Positions 1-6,022 of a stretch of 6,859 bases of DNA are shown piece after piece; within the stretch, counting starts at the first letter, position 1; each line of letters opens with the position of its first letter. The translations under genes were made by a program, and so were the position numbers. The stretch lies in assembly GCA_016870945.1 (NCBI GenBank), contig VGAH01000047.1, positions 1-6,859 on the forward strand. Direction: 5' to 3'. The DNA is from Actinomycetota bacterium. Its GTDB lineage: Bacteria; Actinomycetota; Actinomycetes; S36-B12; UBA5976. Under the pieces are notes generated by a model, which was not told the DNA's origin, ran no database searches, and was given only the letters and a program-made list of their open reading frames with translations.

Positions 1-1036
1 GACCCTGCCGGTAGTAAAGATGGGGCGTATTGCCGGCCAGTACTTCAAACCAAGAAGTGCTGAGACTGAGGTAATCGACGGTCAAGAACTACTTACCTAC
101 CGCGGTGATGCAATCAACGGCATTGAACGCACGCGGGCCGCTAGAACCCCAGACCCGCGACGCATGCTCGAGGCATATCGCGCCTCAAGTGCGACACTGA
201 ATCTGATTCGTTCGTTTACTCAAGATGGCAGTTCTGACCTTCGAATGGTGCATTCGTGGAATCGCGATTTCGTGGCAAGTAGTGCTGCCGGTGCCAAATA
301 TGACCAGCTGGCCGCGGACATTGATCGCGCTTTGGCCTTCATCAACGCGTGTGGTGCTGACCCGGCTGAGTTACGAAGCGTCGAGTTCTTCACGGCACAC
401 GAAGCCCTGTTGCTTGATTATGAGTCGGCCCTGACCCGAGTTGATTGGCGTACGGGTAAGTCCTATGACTTGTCAGCTCATTTCTTATGGGTCGGTGAGA
501 GAACTCGTGACTTAGAAGGTGCGCACCTGCAATTTGCTCGAAGCATTAGAAACCCAATTGGGGTGAAAGTGGGCCCTCGAGCAAACCCTGACGACGTTGT
601 CTCGCTCGTGCAATTCCTCGACCCAGAGCGCCAGCCCGGGCGATTAACTTTGATTACGCGCATGGGGGCAGGTGCCGTGCGTGATTTGCTACCGCCATTA
701 GTCGAGAAAGTCGAAGCGAGTGGTCACCCGGTGGTCTGGGTTTGTGACCCCATGCACGGAAACACTCGTGAGGCCAGTACCGGGCATAAGACGCGGCATT
801 TTTCAGACATTTTGGACGAGGTCGCAGGCTTCTTTGCCGTGCATCGCGAATTAGGCACGCACCCCGGTGGTTTACACATCGAACTAACAGGTGATCACGT
901 GACAGAGTGCGTTGGCGGAACAGGCGGGGTGGCCGAGAGTGAACTCGATTCAAAATATGAAACTGCTTGTGACCCGAGACTTAATCGGGTGCAAGCACTC
1001 GAACTCGCGTTCATGATTGCCGAGACATTGAAGTGA
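1..1036 (+). CDS. aroG: Class II 3-deoxy-D-arabino-heptulosonate 7-phosphate (DAHP) synthase, 5' end missing
   Basis: Cytoplasmic enzyme that condenses phosphoenolpyruvate and erythrose 4-phosphate to DAHP, the entry step of the shikimate pathway to aromatic amino acids and menaquinone. The frame is open from base 2 and gives 344 residues; class II enzymes have about 450, so roughly the first 110 lie outside the window. The ATG at 20 sits inside the conserved PVVK-x-GR-x-AGQ stretch and is not the true start. Numbering from that Met, visible class II signatures are YRGDAING (27-34), EALLLDYE (128-135), GERTR (159-163), NPIGVKVGP (178-186), PGRLTLITRMGA (206-217), CDPMHGNT (242-249), HPGGLHIELTG (281-291) and CDPRLN (317-322). 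His246, Glu288 and Asp318 match the known metal ligands of the family; the Cys ligand would be upstream. The TGA stop overlaps the GTG of the next gene, so it heads or lies inside an operon with ogt and crtYcYd. No frameshift is seen. Confidence 0.95.
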   Translation, partial: TLPVVKMGRIAGQYFKPRSAETEVIDGQELLTYRGDAINGIERTRAARTPDPRRMLEAYRASSATLNLIRSFTQDGSSDLRMVHSWNRDFVASSAAGAKYDQLAADIDRALAFINACGADPAELRSVEFFTAHEALLLDYESALTRVDWRTGKSYDLSAHFLWVGERTRDLEGAHLQFARSIRNPIGVKVGPRANPDDVVSLVQFLDPERQPGRLTLITRMGAGAVRDLLPPLVEKVEASGHPVVWVCDPMHGNTREASTGHKTRHFSDILDEVAGFFAVHRELGTHPGGLHIELTGDHVTECVGGTGGVAESELDSKYETACDPRLNRVQALELAFMIAETLK

Positions 1037-1572
1037 TCTATTCAGATGTCTGTAAGACCCCATGGGGCGATATCGCCGTGCTTTGGACGGGTAGTGCTGC
1101 GGCCCCGGTCGTGACCGCAGCTGGGTTTACATCGGTGGGCTCGCTTTACCGTCGCTGGTTGGCCACCGCTAAGCGAGATCCCAAATTTGCCCAGATGCTT
1201 GCCAGCGCATCTAGGCCTGTTAAGAAGTCATCGCCGAAAATTCGCTCGGCTATTGATCAATGGGTGAAAGGCAAGTACCAGGCCCTGCGTGCAATCAAGG
1301 TCAAACAACCTGGGCCTGAATTTCGACAAGAAGTTTGGACGACTCTTCGAAAGATAAAACCTGGTGATTCGCACTCGTATCAAGAGGTCGCGCGCCTTGC
1401 TGGGCGCCCCAAGGCCGTTCGAGCGGCGGCAAGTGCTTGTTCAAACAATCTGGTAGCACCGTTCGTGCCTTGTCACCGTGTTACTCGCTCAGGTGGGGAC
1501 ATCGGCAAATATGCCTACGGCTTGAAGATGAAGAAAGAGCTCCTTGCACACGAGGGTGCCCCTGTCGCTTGA
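1033..1572 (+). CDS. ogt: Methylated-DNA--protein-cysteine S-methyltransferase (Ogt/AdaB type)
   Basis: Suicidal repair protein that moves a methyl group from O6-methylguanine or O4-methylthymine in DNA to its own cysteine. The protein has 179 residues, normal for a single-domain Ogt. The C-terminal half is diagnostic: SYQEVARLAGRPKAVRAAASAC (split as SYQEVARLAG at 115-124 and KAVRAAASAC at 127-136) is the DNA-binding helix-turn-helix with the arginine finger near Arg130. PCHRV (146-150) carries the acceptor Cys147, and LLAHEG (170-175) holds the conserved Glu174. The SACSNN stretch before PCHRV resembles the Ada C-terminal domain more than the usual Ogt Asn-Pro. The N-terminal 90 residues are weakly conserved, as in relatives. 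The GTG start overlaps the aroG stop as GTGA, with only a weak GAGA at 1022-1025 as a ribosome site, so coupled translation is likely. Its 3' end overlaps the proposed crtYc start. Confidence 0.93.
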   Translation: MIYSDVCKTPWGDIAVLWTGSAAAPVVTAAGFTSVGSLYRRWLATAKRDPKFAQMLASASRPVKKSSPKIRSAIDQWVKGKYQALRAIKVKQPGPEFRQEVWTTLRKIKPGDSHSYQEVARLAGRPKAVRAAASACSNNLVAPFVPCHRVTRSGGDIGKYAYGLKMKKELLAHEGAPVA

Positions 1573-1921
1573 TTTAGCGGTACTTGAACCCTTTGCCTAC
1601 ATCGGTGTTCTCGTCTTCGTGTTAGTTGTGACGTTGCCGCTGCAGCTTGTTCTTAAGGCACGTGTTTATAGCAAGCCCCTGAGGTTGGTCATAAGTCTGA
1701 TACCCATGTTGGTCTTGTTCTTAATCTGGGACTTCTACGCAATCGATCGCGGTCATTGGTTCTTTGACGAAGACCGCGTCACGGGCTTGACCATTGGCAT
1801 TTTGCCTATTGAGGAATTGCTGTTTTTCATCACGGTGCCTATTGCTTCGTTATTGACCTTCGAAGCGGTGCGCTCGATTAAGGGCTGGTCTGCCGGTGAT
1901 GAAGGTAAAGCGAAGTCGTGA
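1544..1921 (+). CDS. crtYc: Lycopene cyclase subunit CrtYc (heterodimeric, integral membrane)
   Basis: One half of the actinobacterial two-subunit lycopene cyclase, which closes ionone rings at the ends of lycopene in the membrane. The 125 residues contain three hydrophobic segments (about 16-36, 46-66, 85-108). Family marks are TLPLQLVLKARVYSKPLRL (30-48), GHWFFD (70-75) and LPIEELLFF (87-95), whose PxE-E motif is the presumed catalytic acid site; a positively charged tail follows. The start is uncertain. TTG at 1544 has an AAAGAG four bases upstream (1534-1539) and overlaps ogt by 29 bases. GTG at 1556 is an alternative, giving four fewer residues and a 17-base overlap. No later start leaves TM1 intact. 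The TGA stop overlaps the crtYd start, implying equal production of both subunits. I infer beta-cyclisation of C40 lycopene because no elongase for C50 carotenoids is in the window; gamma- or epsilon-ring products cannot be excluded. Confidence 0.9.
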   Translation: MHTRVPLSLDLAVLEPFAYIGVLVFVLVVTLPLQLVLKARVYSKPLRLVISLIPMLVLFLIWDFYAIDRGHWFFDEDRVTGLTIGILPIEELLFFITVPIASLLTFEAVRSIKGWSAGDEGKAKS

Positions 1922-2322
1922 CTTACACCCAGATTGGCCTTATGGCTGTAATAGTCGCGGTATTGGTGGACTTGTTCGTCTTAAGAACAGCACTGGTTAA
2001 GCGCAAACTTTTTTGGATGTCATACGCGATCATCGTCTTCTTTCAATTCATAACCAACGGCGTGCTAACTGGCTCTATGATCGTGCGATACAGCGGTGAC
2101 GCGATCATCGGTGGCGATTACCCTGAAACAACCCCGCCTCTAATTGGTGATGGGCGCCTATTTTTTGCACCGATTGAAGACCTGCTCTTTGGGTTCCCGA
2201 TGATCTTGTTGGTTCTCTCGGTCTGGGTTTGGCTCGGCCGCCGAGGCCTTGACCGCTTGCCCTATTCGGGCCCACCGCCTAAGTGGTGGCCCAAAGGTGG
2301 TTGGTTCGGCACCACCAAATAA
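1918..2322 (+). CDS. crtYd: Lycopene cyclase subunit CrtYd (heterodimeric, integral membrane)
   Basis: Partner subunit of CrtYc, and homologous to it: both are lycopene-cyclase-domain proteins with three membrane segments and a PIE-E/D motif. The 134-residue protein has hydrophobic spans at about 4-23, 31-50 and 83-105. It carries the family blocks FITNGVLTG (44-52), TPPLIGDGR (72-80) and FAPIEDLLFGF (83-93); the acidic pair Glu87-Asp88 in PIED corresponds to Glu90-Glu91 of CrtYc. The C terminus (about 116-134) is proline-, tryptophan- and glycine-rich and probably cytoplasmic. The start is GTG, sharing GTGA with the crtYc stop, so translation is coupled. The TAA stop is followed after 7 bases by a hairpin shared with the oppositely oriented crtB. 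It is the last gene of the + strand block. Confidence in the family is high; which ring is formed is not visible. Confidence 0.91.
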   Translation: MTYTQIGLMAVIVAVLVDLFVLRTALVKRKLFWMSYAIIVFFQFITNGVLTGSMIVRYSGDAIIGGDYPETTPPLIGDGRLFFAPIEDLLFGFPMILLVLSVWVWLGRRGLDRLPYSGPPPKWWPKGGWFGTTK

Positions 2323-2329
2323 CTTCTTT

Positions 2330-2349
2330 GCGCAGACAATTGTTTGCGC
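2330..2349. terminator. Bidirectional terminator-like hairpin between crtYd and crtB
   Basis: The arms GCGCAGAC (2330-2337) and GTTTGCGC (2342-2349) form an 8-bp stem with one G-U wobble (on the + strand) around an AATT loop. It fills most of the 28-base gap between two convergent stop codons (crtYd TAA at 2320-2322, crtB TAG at 2353-2351 on the - strand), which is where a shared terminator is expected. Neither side has a proper run of U, so it is not a textbook intrinsic terminator. It may instead pause polymerase or protect 3' ends. The position and symmetry are seen directly; the function is inferred. Confidence 0.55.
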
Positions 2350-2350
2350 G

Positions 2351-3304
2351 CTAAGCCGCCTGGTGCAGCCCTTGTACGTGGCCCGGGCCGAACTTGCGAC
2401 GGGCTTTCACGGCGCGAAACCACGCGGGCCCTGCTACTGCGACTCGACGAGGAAGCCCCACCCGCGCTCGCCTGGTAAAGACTTGGTAATCAATTTCTTC
2501 TACTGCACCGACGATGCCGCAGTAAAGCTCACGGGCTGCTTCGATGCACGGCCTACTGGACGGGTGCAGCATCGCGATACCGGCCTTGCTGCGCTCTTCT
2601 AGATTGCGTACGCGCGCCACTTGATATTCCAGGGCAGCTCGAATTTGTGGGGTAAGCACGCGCTTTTCGAGATCACCACGAGTCACACCAAATTGCGCGA
2701 ATTCATTCATGGGCAGGTACACCCGTCCTCGATCGAGGTCTTCGCCCACGTCGCGAATGAAATTTGCTAATTGAAAAGAAACGCCTAAGTCTTTGGCGTA
2801 TTCGTAGGCAAGTTCTTCGCTGGGCTCAAGAATCGGCACCATTTGCAAGCCAATAACTGCGGCTGAGCCATAAACATATTCGTAGAGATCGTCATAGGTT
2901 TCGTATTCGGTGACAGTTAGATCCATGGCCATCGAGTGCAAGAAGGCCCTGAAGTGCTCTAGGGGGATTTGCCAACGCTGAACAGTGTCAACCACTGCTC
3001 TACAAACGAGATCATCAGAGCCGCCACGCTCGACATCGACTAGAAACTTCTCACCCCATTCACCAAGCCAGGCAGCTTTCTCTTGTTCGGTGAGCGTGCT
3101 CGCTAGGTCGTCGACTATTTCGTCGGCATATCGCGCGAAACCATAGAGCGCATGAACGTAGGGGCGCTTGCCCGCTGGCAATAACAAAGTTGCCAGGTAG
3201 TAGGTCTTGCCATAAGCGGCGTTTAGTTCGCGGCAACGAAGATACGACTCGCGAGTCTGTGGGTCGGTTATGCCCGCCTGATCAAGTTCGTCGTGTGCAC
3301 TCAT
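2351..3304 (-). CDS. crtB: 15-cis-phytoene synthase
   Basis: Condenses two geranylgeranyl diphosphates head to head, through prephytoene diphosphate, to phytoene, the first committed step of C40 carotenoids; a soluble to membrane-associated Mg-dependent enzyme. The 317 residues match the usual length. The squalene/phytoene synthase fold is marked by YGKTYYLATLLLP (31-43), HALYGFARYADEIVDD (51-66, with the first Asp-rich DEIVD motif at 61-65), the QLANFIRDVGEDLDRGRVYLP block (start 178, second Asp-rich DVGED at 185-189) and the CIEAARELY stretch (253-261). Both metal-binding motifs are intact. The ATG at 3304-3302 directly follows the crtI TAG (3307-3305) with no spacer and no visible Shine-Dalgarno, pointing to translation by ribosomes finishing crtI. 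It is the last gene of the - strand block and ends against the shared hairpin. Dehydrosqualene synthase (CrtM) is the related alternative, but the neighbouring GGPP synthase and CrtI favour CrtB. Confidence 0.95.
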   Translation of the reverse strand: MSAHDELDQAGITDPQTRESYLRCRELNAAYGKTYYLATLLLPAGKRPYVHALYGFARYADEIVDDLASTLTEQEKAAWLGEWGEKFLVDVERGGSDDLVCRAVVDTVQRWQIPLEHFRAFLHSMAMDLTVTEYETYDDLYEYVYGSAAVIGLQMVPILEPSEELAYEYAKDLGVSFQLANFIRDVGEDLDRGRVYLPMNEFAQFGVTRGDLEKRVLTPQIRAALEYQVARVRNLEERSKAGIAMLHPSSRPCIEAARELYCGIVGAVEEIDYQVFTRRARVGLPRRVAVAGPAWFRAVKARRKFGPGHVQGLHQAA

Positions 3305-4849
3305 CTATCGCAGGGCGCGAGAGCGATAACTTCTGTCTTTACCGGTGATGCGTTCTGCAGCCAGTCGCCCGGAGATCAAAACCATCGGCACACCCACACC
3401 GGGTTGTGTGCCCGAGCCAGCGAAAACGACGTTTTCACCCCATCTATTAGACGGCCTGAAAGGCCCCGTCTGAAAGAAAGTATGTGCAGCTGCGAAAGGT
3501 GCGCCTCGTTCCATACCTCTGGCTTGCCAATCAGCAGGCGTGGTTAAGTTTTCGACTTCGATCGACTCGCCGAAATCTCGGTAGCCCCGCTCTTCTAAAA
3601 CACGTACCATCTCGTCACGGTATCTAGGGCCCTGCGTAGCCCAGTCAATGTTTGCGTCGAGGTTTGGCGTTGGGAACAACACGTAATAGATCTGCTTGCC
3701 ATCGGGAGCCAAAGTTGGGTCAGAGTGTGTCGGGTTGGTGACTAACAAACTCGGGTCAGTCATCAGCTGCTTCTTCTCAATCAAGTCATCGAACACACCG
3801 CGCCAAGAGCGCCCGAAGTGAATGTTGTGGTGCGCGATCTTGGAATAACTCTTCTTAGAGCCAGCAAGCAGCACCGTACACGACGGCGAATACGACAATC
3901 TTGAAACCTGCCAAGGGTTGACCCCAAGTAAGTCGCGGTAGGCCACAGGTAAGTCTGGGTTTAGCACCACGACGTCGGCCGGGATCCGGTCGCCGTCACT
4001 TGTTATTACCGCTGTGGCTCGATCACCCGAGACTTCGATCTTGGTCGCGGTGGTGTTGTAACGAAAAACAGCCCCGTGCTTTTCGGCAGCGCCAGCGAGC
4101 GCACGCGGCACGGCGTGCATACCCCCCTTGGGGAAGAACACACCAGCCACTGAATCCATGTAGGCGATGACTGCATAAATCGCAAGGGCTTGATACGGCG
4201 AAAGACCCGCATACATTGCTTGAAAAGAAAAGATTCGCTCGGTTCGAAAGTCCTTTAAGAACTCACGAACTTTCGGCGCCAACCTTCGAAACCCACCGAT
4301 TGCTACGAGCTTGGCGAGATTAGGGGTAAGCAAATCAAATGGCGTATTGATGTTCTTGTCGATGAAATCTGTCATCTCTAAGCGGTAAAGCTCAGAGACG
4401 AAATCGACGTATCGCAAGTAACCGGCCGCCTCGCTCGGGCCTATCACCTGCGCGATCTCTTCAGCCATCTCAGCCGGGTTAGCGTGCACATCGAGCTGAC
4501 TGCCGTCGTGATAAAAGGCGCGATAAAGAGGTTGGACGGGGGTTAGTTCTAGCCAGTCATTTAGTTCTTCACCAACGCAATCGAGTGCGTCTGCAATCAA
4601 GTCCGGCATAGTCAAGACCGATGGGCCTGTGTCGAATTGGTAACCATCTTTGACTAAAAGCCCGTTGCGACCGCCGGGCACGCCTTCTCTTTCGATTACC
4701 GTGACATTTCGGCCAGCACCAGTAAGCCGCAAAGCGGCAGAAAGACCAGCGAGCCCGGCGCCAACGATTACTACGTTCTCGGTGGGCCCACTGACGTCAC
4801 CGCCTGAAAAAGCGGGAAGGCTCGAAAGAATCTTGGTGGCAGACGTCAC
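3305..4849 (-). CDS. crtI: Phytoene desaturase (CrtI type, FAD-dependent)
   Basis: Membrane-associated flavoenzyme that introduces the double bonds converting phytoene to lycopene (four-step type presumed from the downstream lycopene cyclase). The 514 residues are normal for CrtI. The N-terminal dinucleotide fold reads VVIVGAGLAGLSAALRL (26-42; GxGxxG at Gly30, Gly32, Gly35) followed by the ExxxxPGGR element (Glu55 to Arg61) and GYQFDTGPSVLTMP (69-82). The C-terminal carotenoid-oxidoreductase signature is FAGSGTQPGVGVPMVLISGR (476-495). The start is GTG at 4849; no ATG, GTG or TTG occurs between it and the FAD motif, so it is effectively fixed. It leaves a 25-residue lead before the fold, somewhat longer than in many CrtI. 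An AAGGG lies ten bases upstream, inside the crtE end, and the crtE stop is only two bases away. CrtI comes before crtB, the E-I-B order known from Streptomyces rather than E-B-I. A CrtN/CrtD-type desaturase is less likely in this context. Confidence 0.95.
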   Translation of the reverse strand: MTSATKILSSLPAFSGGDVSGPTENVVIVGAGLAGLSAALRLTGAGRNVTVIEREGVPGGRNGLLVKDGYQFDTGPSVLTMPDLIADALDCVGEELNDWLELTPVQPLYRAFYHDGSQLDVHANPAEMAEEIAQVIGPSEAAGYLRYVDFVSELYRLEMTDFIDKNINTPFDLLTPNLAKLVAIGGFRRLAPKVREFLKDFRTERIFSFQAMYAGLSPYQALAIYAVIAYMDSVAGVFFPKGGMHAVPRALAGAAEKHGAVFRYNTTATKIEVSGDRATAVITSDGDRIPADVVVLNPDLPVAYRDLLGVNPWQVSRLSYSPSCTVLLAGSKKSYSKIAHHNIHFGRSWRGVFDDLIEKKQLMTDPSLLVTNPTHSDPTLAPDGKQIYYVLFPTPNLDANIDWATQGPRYRDEMVRVLEERGYRDFGESIEVENLTTPADWQARGMERGAPFAAAHTFFQTGPFRPSNRWGENVVFAGSGTQPGVGVPMVLISGRLAAERITGKDRSYRSRALR

Positions 4850-4851
4850 CG

Positions 4852-5964
4852 TTATTCGACCCTTGCGGTTGCTGCTCGAGCGAGATCAGTCAATATCAAT
4901 GTCGCCTGCTGGTTCAAATTCGCGCTCTCCAAGTTAGTGATGGCCTGCTGGGTCGAAGTCTCAATCATGTTCTCAACATCGGCAAGTGCGCCGGTTTCTA
5001 CCAAAATCTCACGTAATTCAGCCACGCCGTCTTGACTGAGATTCTCATCACCTAAGAGGGTTTCTAGTGCCTTTAGTTGGGTCGGGTGCGCTCTAGATAC
5101 GGCCAGCTCAATTAACACAGTGCGTTTGCCCTCTCGCAAATCGTCCCCGGCCGGCTTGCCCGTGATTTTTGGGTTGCCAAATACACCCAAGACATCGTCT
5201 CGCAACTGGAATGCCTCACCAAGTGGTAGGCCGTAGTCAGACAGTGCTTCAATGGTGTGATCATCAGCACCGGCTAAGCGCGCACCCATTTGTAGGGGCC
5301 GCTCGATCGTGTACTTGGCTGACTTGTATTTGATGACGTGTTTAGCCTTCTCGACCGAACCGTCGCGATTGGCCTGTATCAGTAGATCAAGGTATTGACC
5401 GGCCATCAATTCGGTTCGCATCAGATCTAGCACCTTCTTGCCGCGCTTGATTGCCTCATCGCTTAGGCCAGAGGTTAGAAGCATTTCGTCCGTCCAACTC
5501 AAGAGCAGGTCACCAATAAGAATCGCGGCCCCGACGCCGAATCGATTTGCCGGGCCTAGCCACGAGTTTTCTTCGTGCAAGTTTGCGAATTTGCGGTGCG
5601 CGGCAGGTCGCCCACGGCGAGTAGCCGAGTCGTCCATCACGTCGTCATGAACTAGGGCGCACCCCTGCAACATTTCTAGTGAAGAGGCAGCACGAATGAT
5701 CTCTGGGTTATCGGGCCCACCCGCTGCTCGCCAGCCCCAGTAGCAGAAGGCTGGCCTTAAGCGCTTGCCGCCAGATAGCAGTTCGGTAATTGACTCAAGC
5801 AGTGGCTCGGTATCGGGGCTTACATATAGAAGCAAGTTCGACTGCCGATTCAAGAAGTCATCAATGCAGTGCTGAACTCGAGTGCGCAGATCATTGGCGT
5901 CTAAAGGCGACGCTATGGGTATCGCCGCGGTGGGCAGATGTTCAAAGTGCACGCCTGCCGTCAT
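4852..5964 (-). CDS. crtE: Geranylgeranyl diphosphate synthase (IdsA-like trans-prenyl synthase)
   Basis: Adds isopentenyl diphosphate units to allylic primers to make C20 geranylgeranyl diphosphate for CrtB; cytoplasmic and Mg-dependent. The 370 residues include GGKRLRP (65-71), LVHDDVMDDSATRRGRP (104-120, first Asp-rich motif D107-D108-x-x-D111), GDLLLSWTDEML (151-162), ERPLQMGA (221-228), QLRDDVLGVFGNP (253-265) and TGKPAGDDLREGKRT (268-282). Small residues (Cys102, Ala103) sit five and four positions before the first motif; this does not block elongation beyond C15 and suits a C20 product. The second Asp-rich motif is DDxxG, as in actinobacterial IdsA-type enzymes, rather than DDxxD. The ATG at 5964 has no clear ribosome site and a -10-like hexamer close upstream, so the mRNA may be leaderless. 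It heads the crtE-crtI-crtB block, with crtI starting two bases after its stop. It could equally supply menaquinone or lipid-carrier synthesis. Confidence 0.93.
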   Translation of the reverse strand: MTAGVHFEHLPTAAIPIASPLDANDLRTRVQHCIDDFLNRQSNLLLYVSPDTEPLLESITELLSGGKRLRPAFCYWGWRAAGGPDNPEIIRAASSLEMLQGCALVHDDVMDDSATRRGRPAAHRKFANLHEENSWLGPANRFGVGAAILIGDLLLSWTDEMLLTSGLSDEAIKRGKKVLDLMRTELMAGQYLDLLIQANRDGSVEKAKHVIKYKSAKYTIERPLQMGARLAGADDHTIEALSDYGLPLGEAFQLRDDVLGVFGNPKITGKPAGDDLREGKRTVLIELAVSRAHPTQLKALETLLGDENLSQDGVAELREILVETGALADVENMIETSTQQAITNLESANLNQQATLILTDLARAATARVE

Positions 5965-5971
5965 TGGCTAA

Positions 5972-5977
5972 AGCCTA
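5972..5977 (-). promoter_or_regulatory. Candidate -10 element for a leaderless crtEIB transcript
   Basis: Read on the - strand this is TAGGCT, matching the actinobacterial TAnnnT -10 pattern. Its last base is followed by seven bases and then the crtE ATG, so transcription could begin at or within a base of the start codon, which agrees with the absence of a Shine-Dalgarno. I see no convincing -35 at the expected distance. The hexamer lies inside a small inverted repeat, GGCT-AA-AGCC (5966-5975 on the + strand), which could be coincidence or a regulator site. Confidence 0.35.
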
Positions 5978-6010
5978 CGCGCGCAATACACGTTCTTTAT
6001 CTCGCATCGT

Positions 6011-6016
6011 TAATCT
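6011..6016 (+). promoter_or_regulatory. Candidate -10 element for a leaderless metF transcript
   Basis: TAATCT fits the TAnnnT -10 consensus. Exactly six bases separate it from the A of the metF ATG, the spacing typical of leaderless actinobacterial mRNAs, and no purine-rich ribosome site precedes the ATG. The TAA within this hexamer is also an in-frame stop for metF, which excludes any upstream start. No clear -35 is visible. Confidence 0.42.
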
Positions 6017-6022
6017 GCGTCA

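Noticed and set aside
20..22. ATG at 20 as the start of the DAHP synthase.
   Set aside because: The frame is open upstream and the preceding codons (TLPVVK) continue the conserved class II motif, so the gene begins before the window.
253..258. Mobile elements, CRISPR, tRNA genes or attachment sites anywhere in the window.
   Set aside because: No transposase or integrase frames, no direct repeat arrays, no tRNA-like arms and no target duplications were visible; the gaps are too short to hold such elements.
2249..2602. A + strand frame of 117 codons running from the end of crtYd into the crtB region.
   Set aside because: It overlaps two well-supported genes and the hairpin between them, and the protein has no recognisable features.
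3293..3547. A + strand frame of 84 codons antisense to crtI.
   Set aside because: Low-complexity shadow of a strongly conserved coding region; no ribosome site or family match seen.
5965..6022. A possible MerR-family (LitR/CarH type) light-response operator upstream of crtE.
   Set aside because: I looked for a palindromic pair of TGTA/TACA half-sites around ATACACG at 5986-5992 and found only one half-site; no litR-like gene lies in the window.
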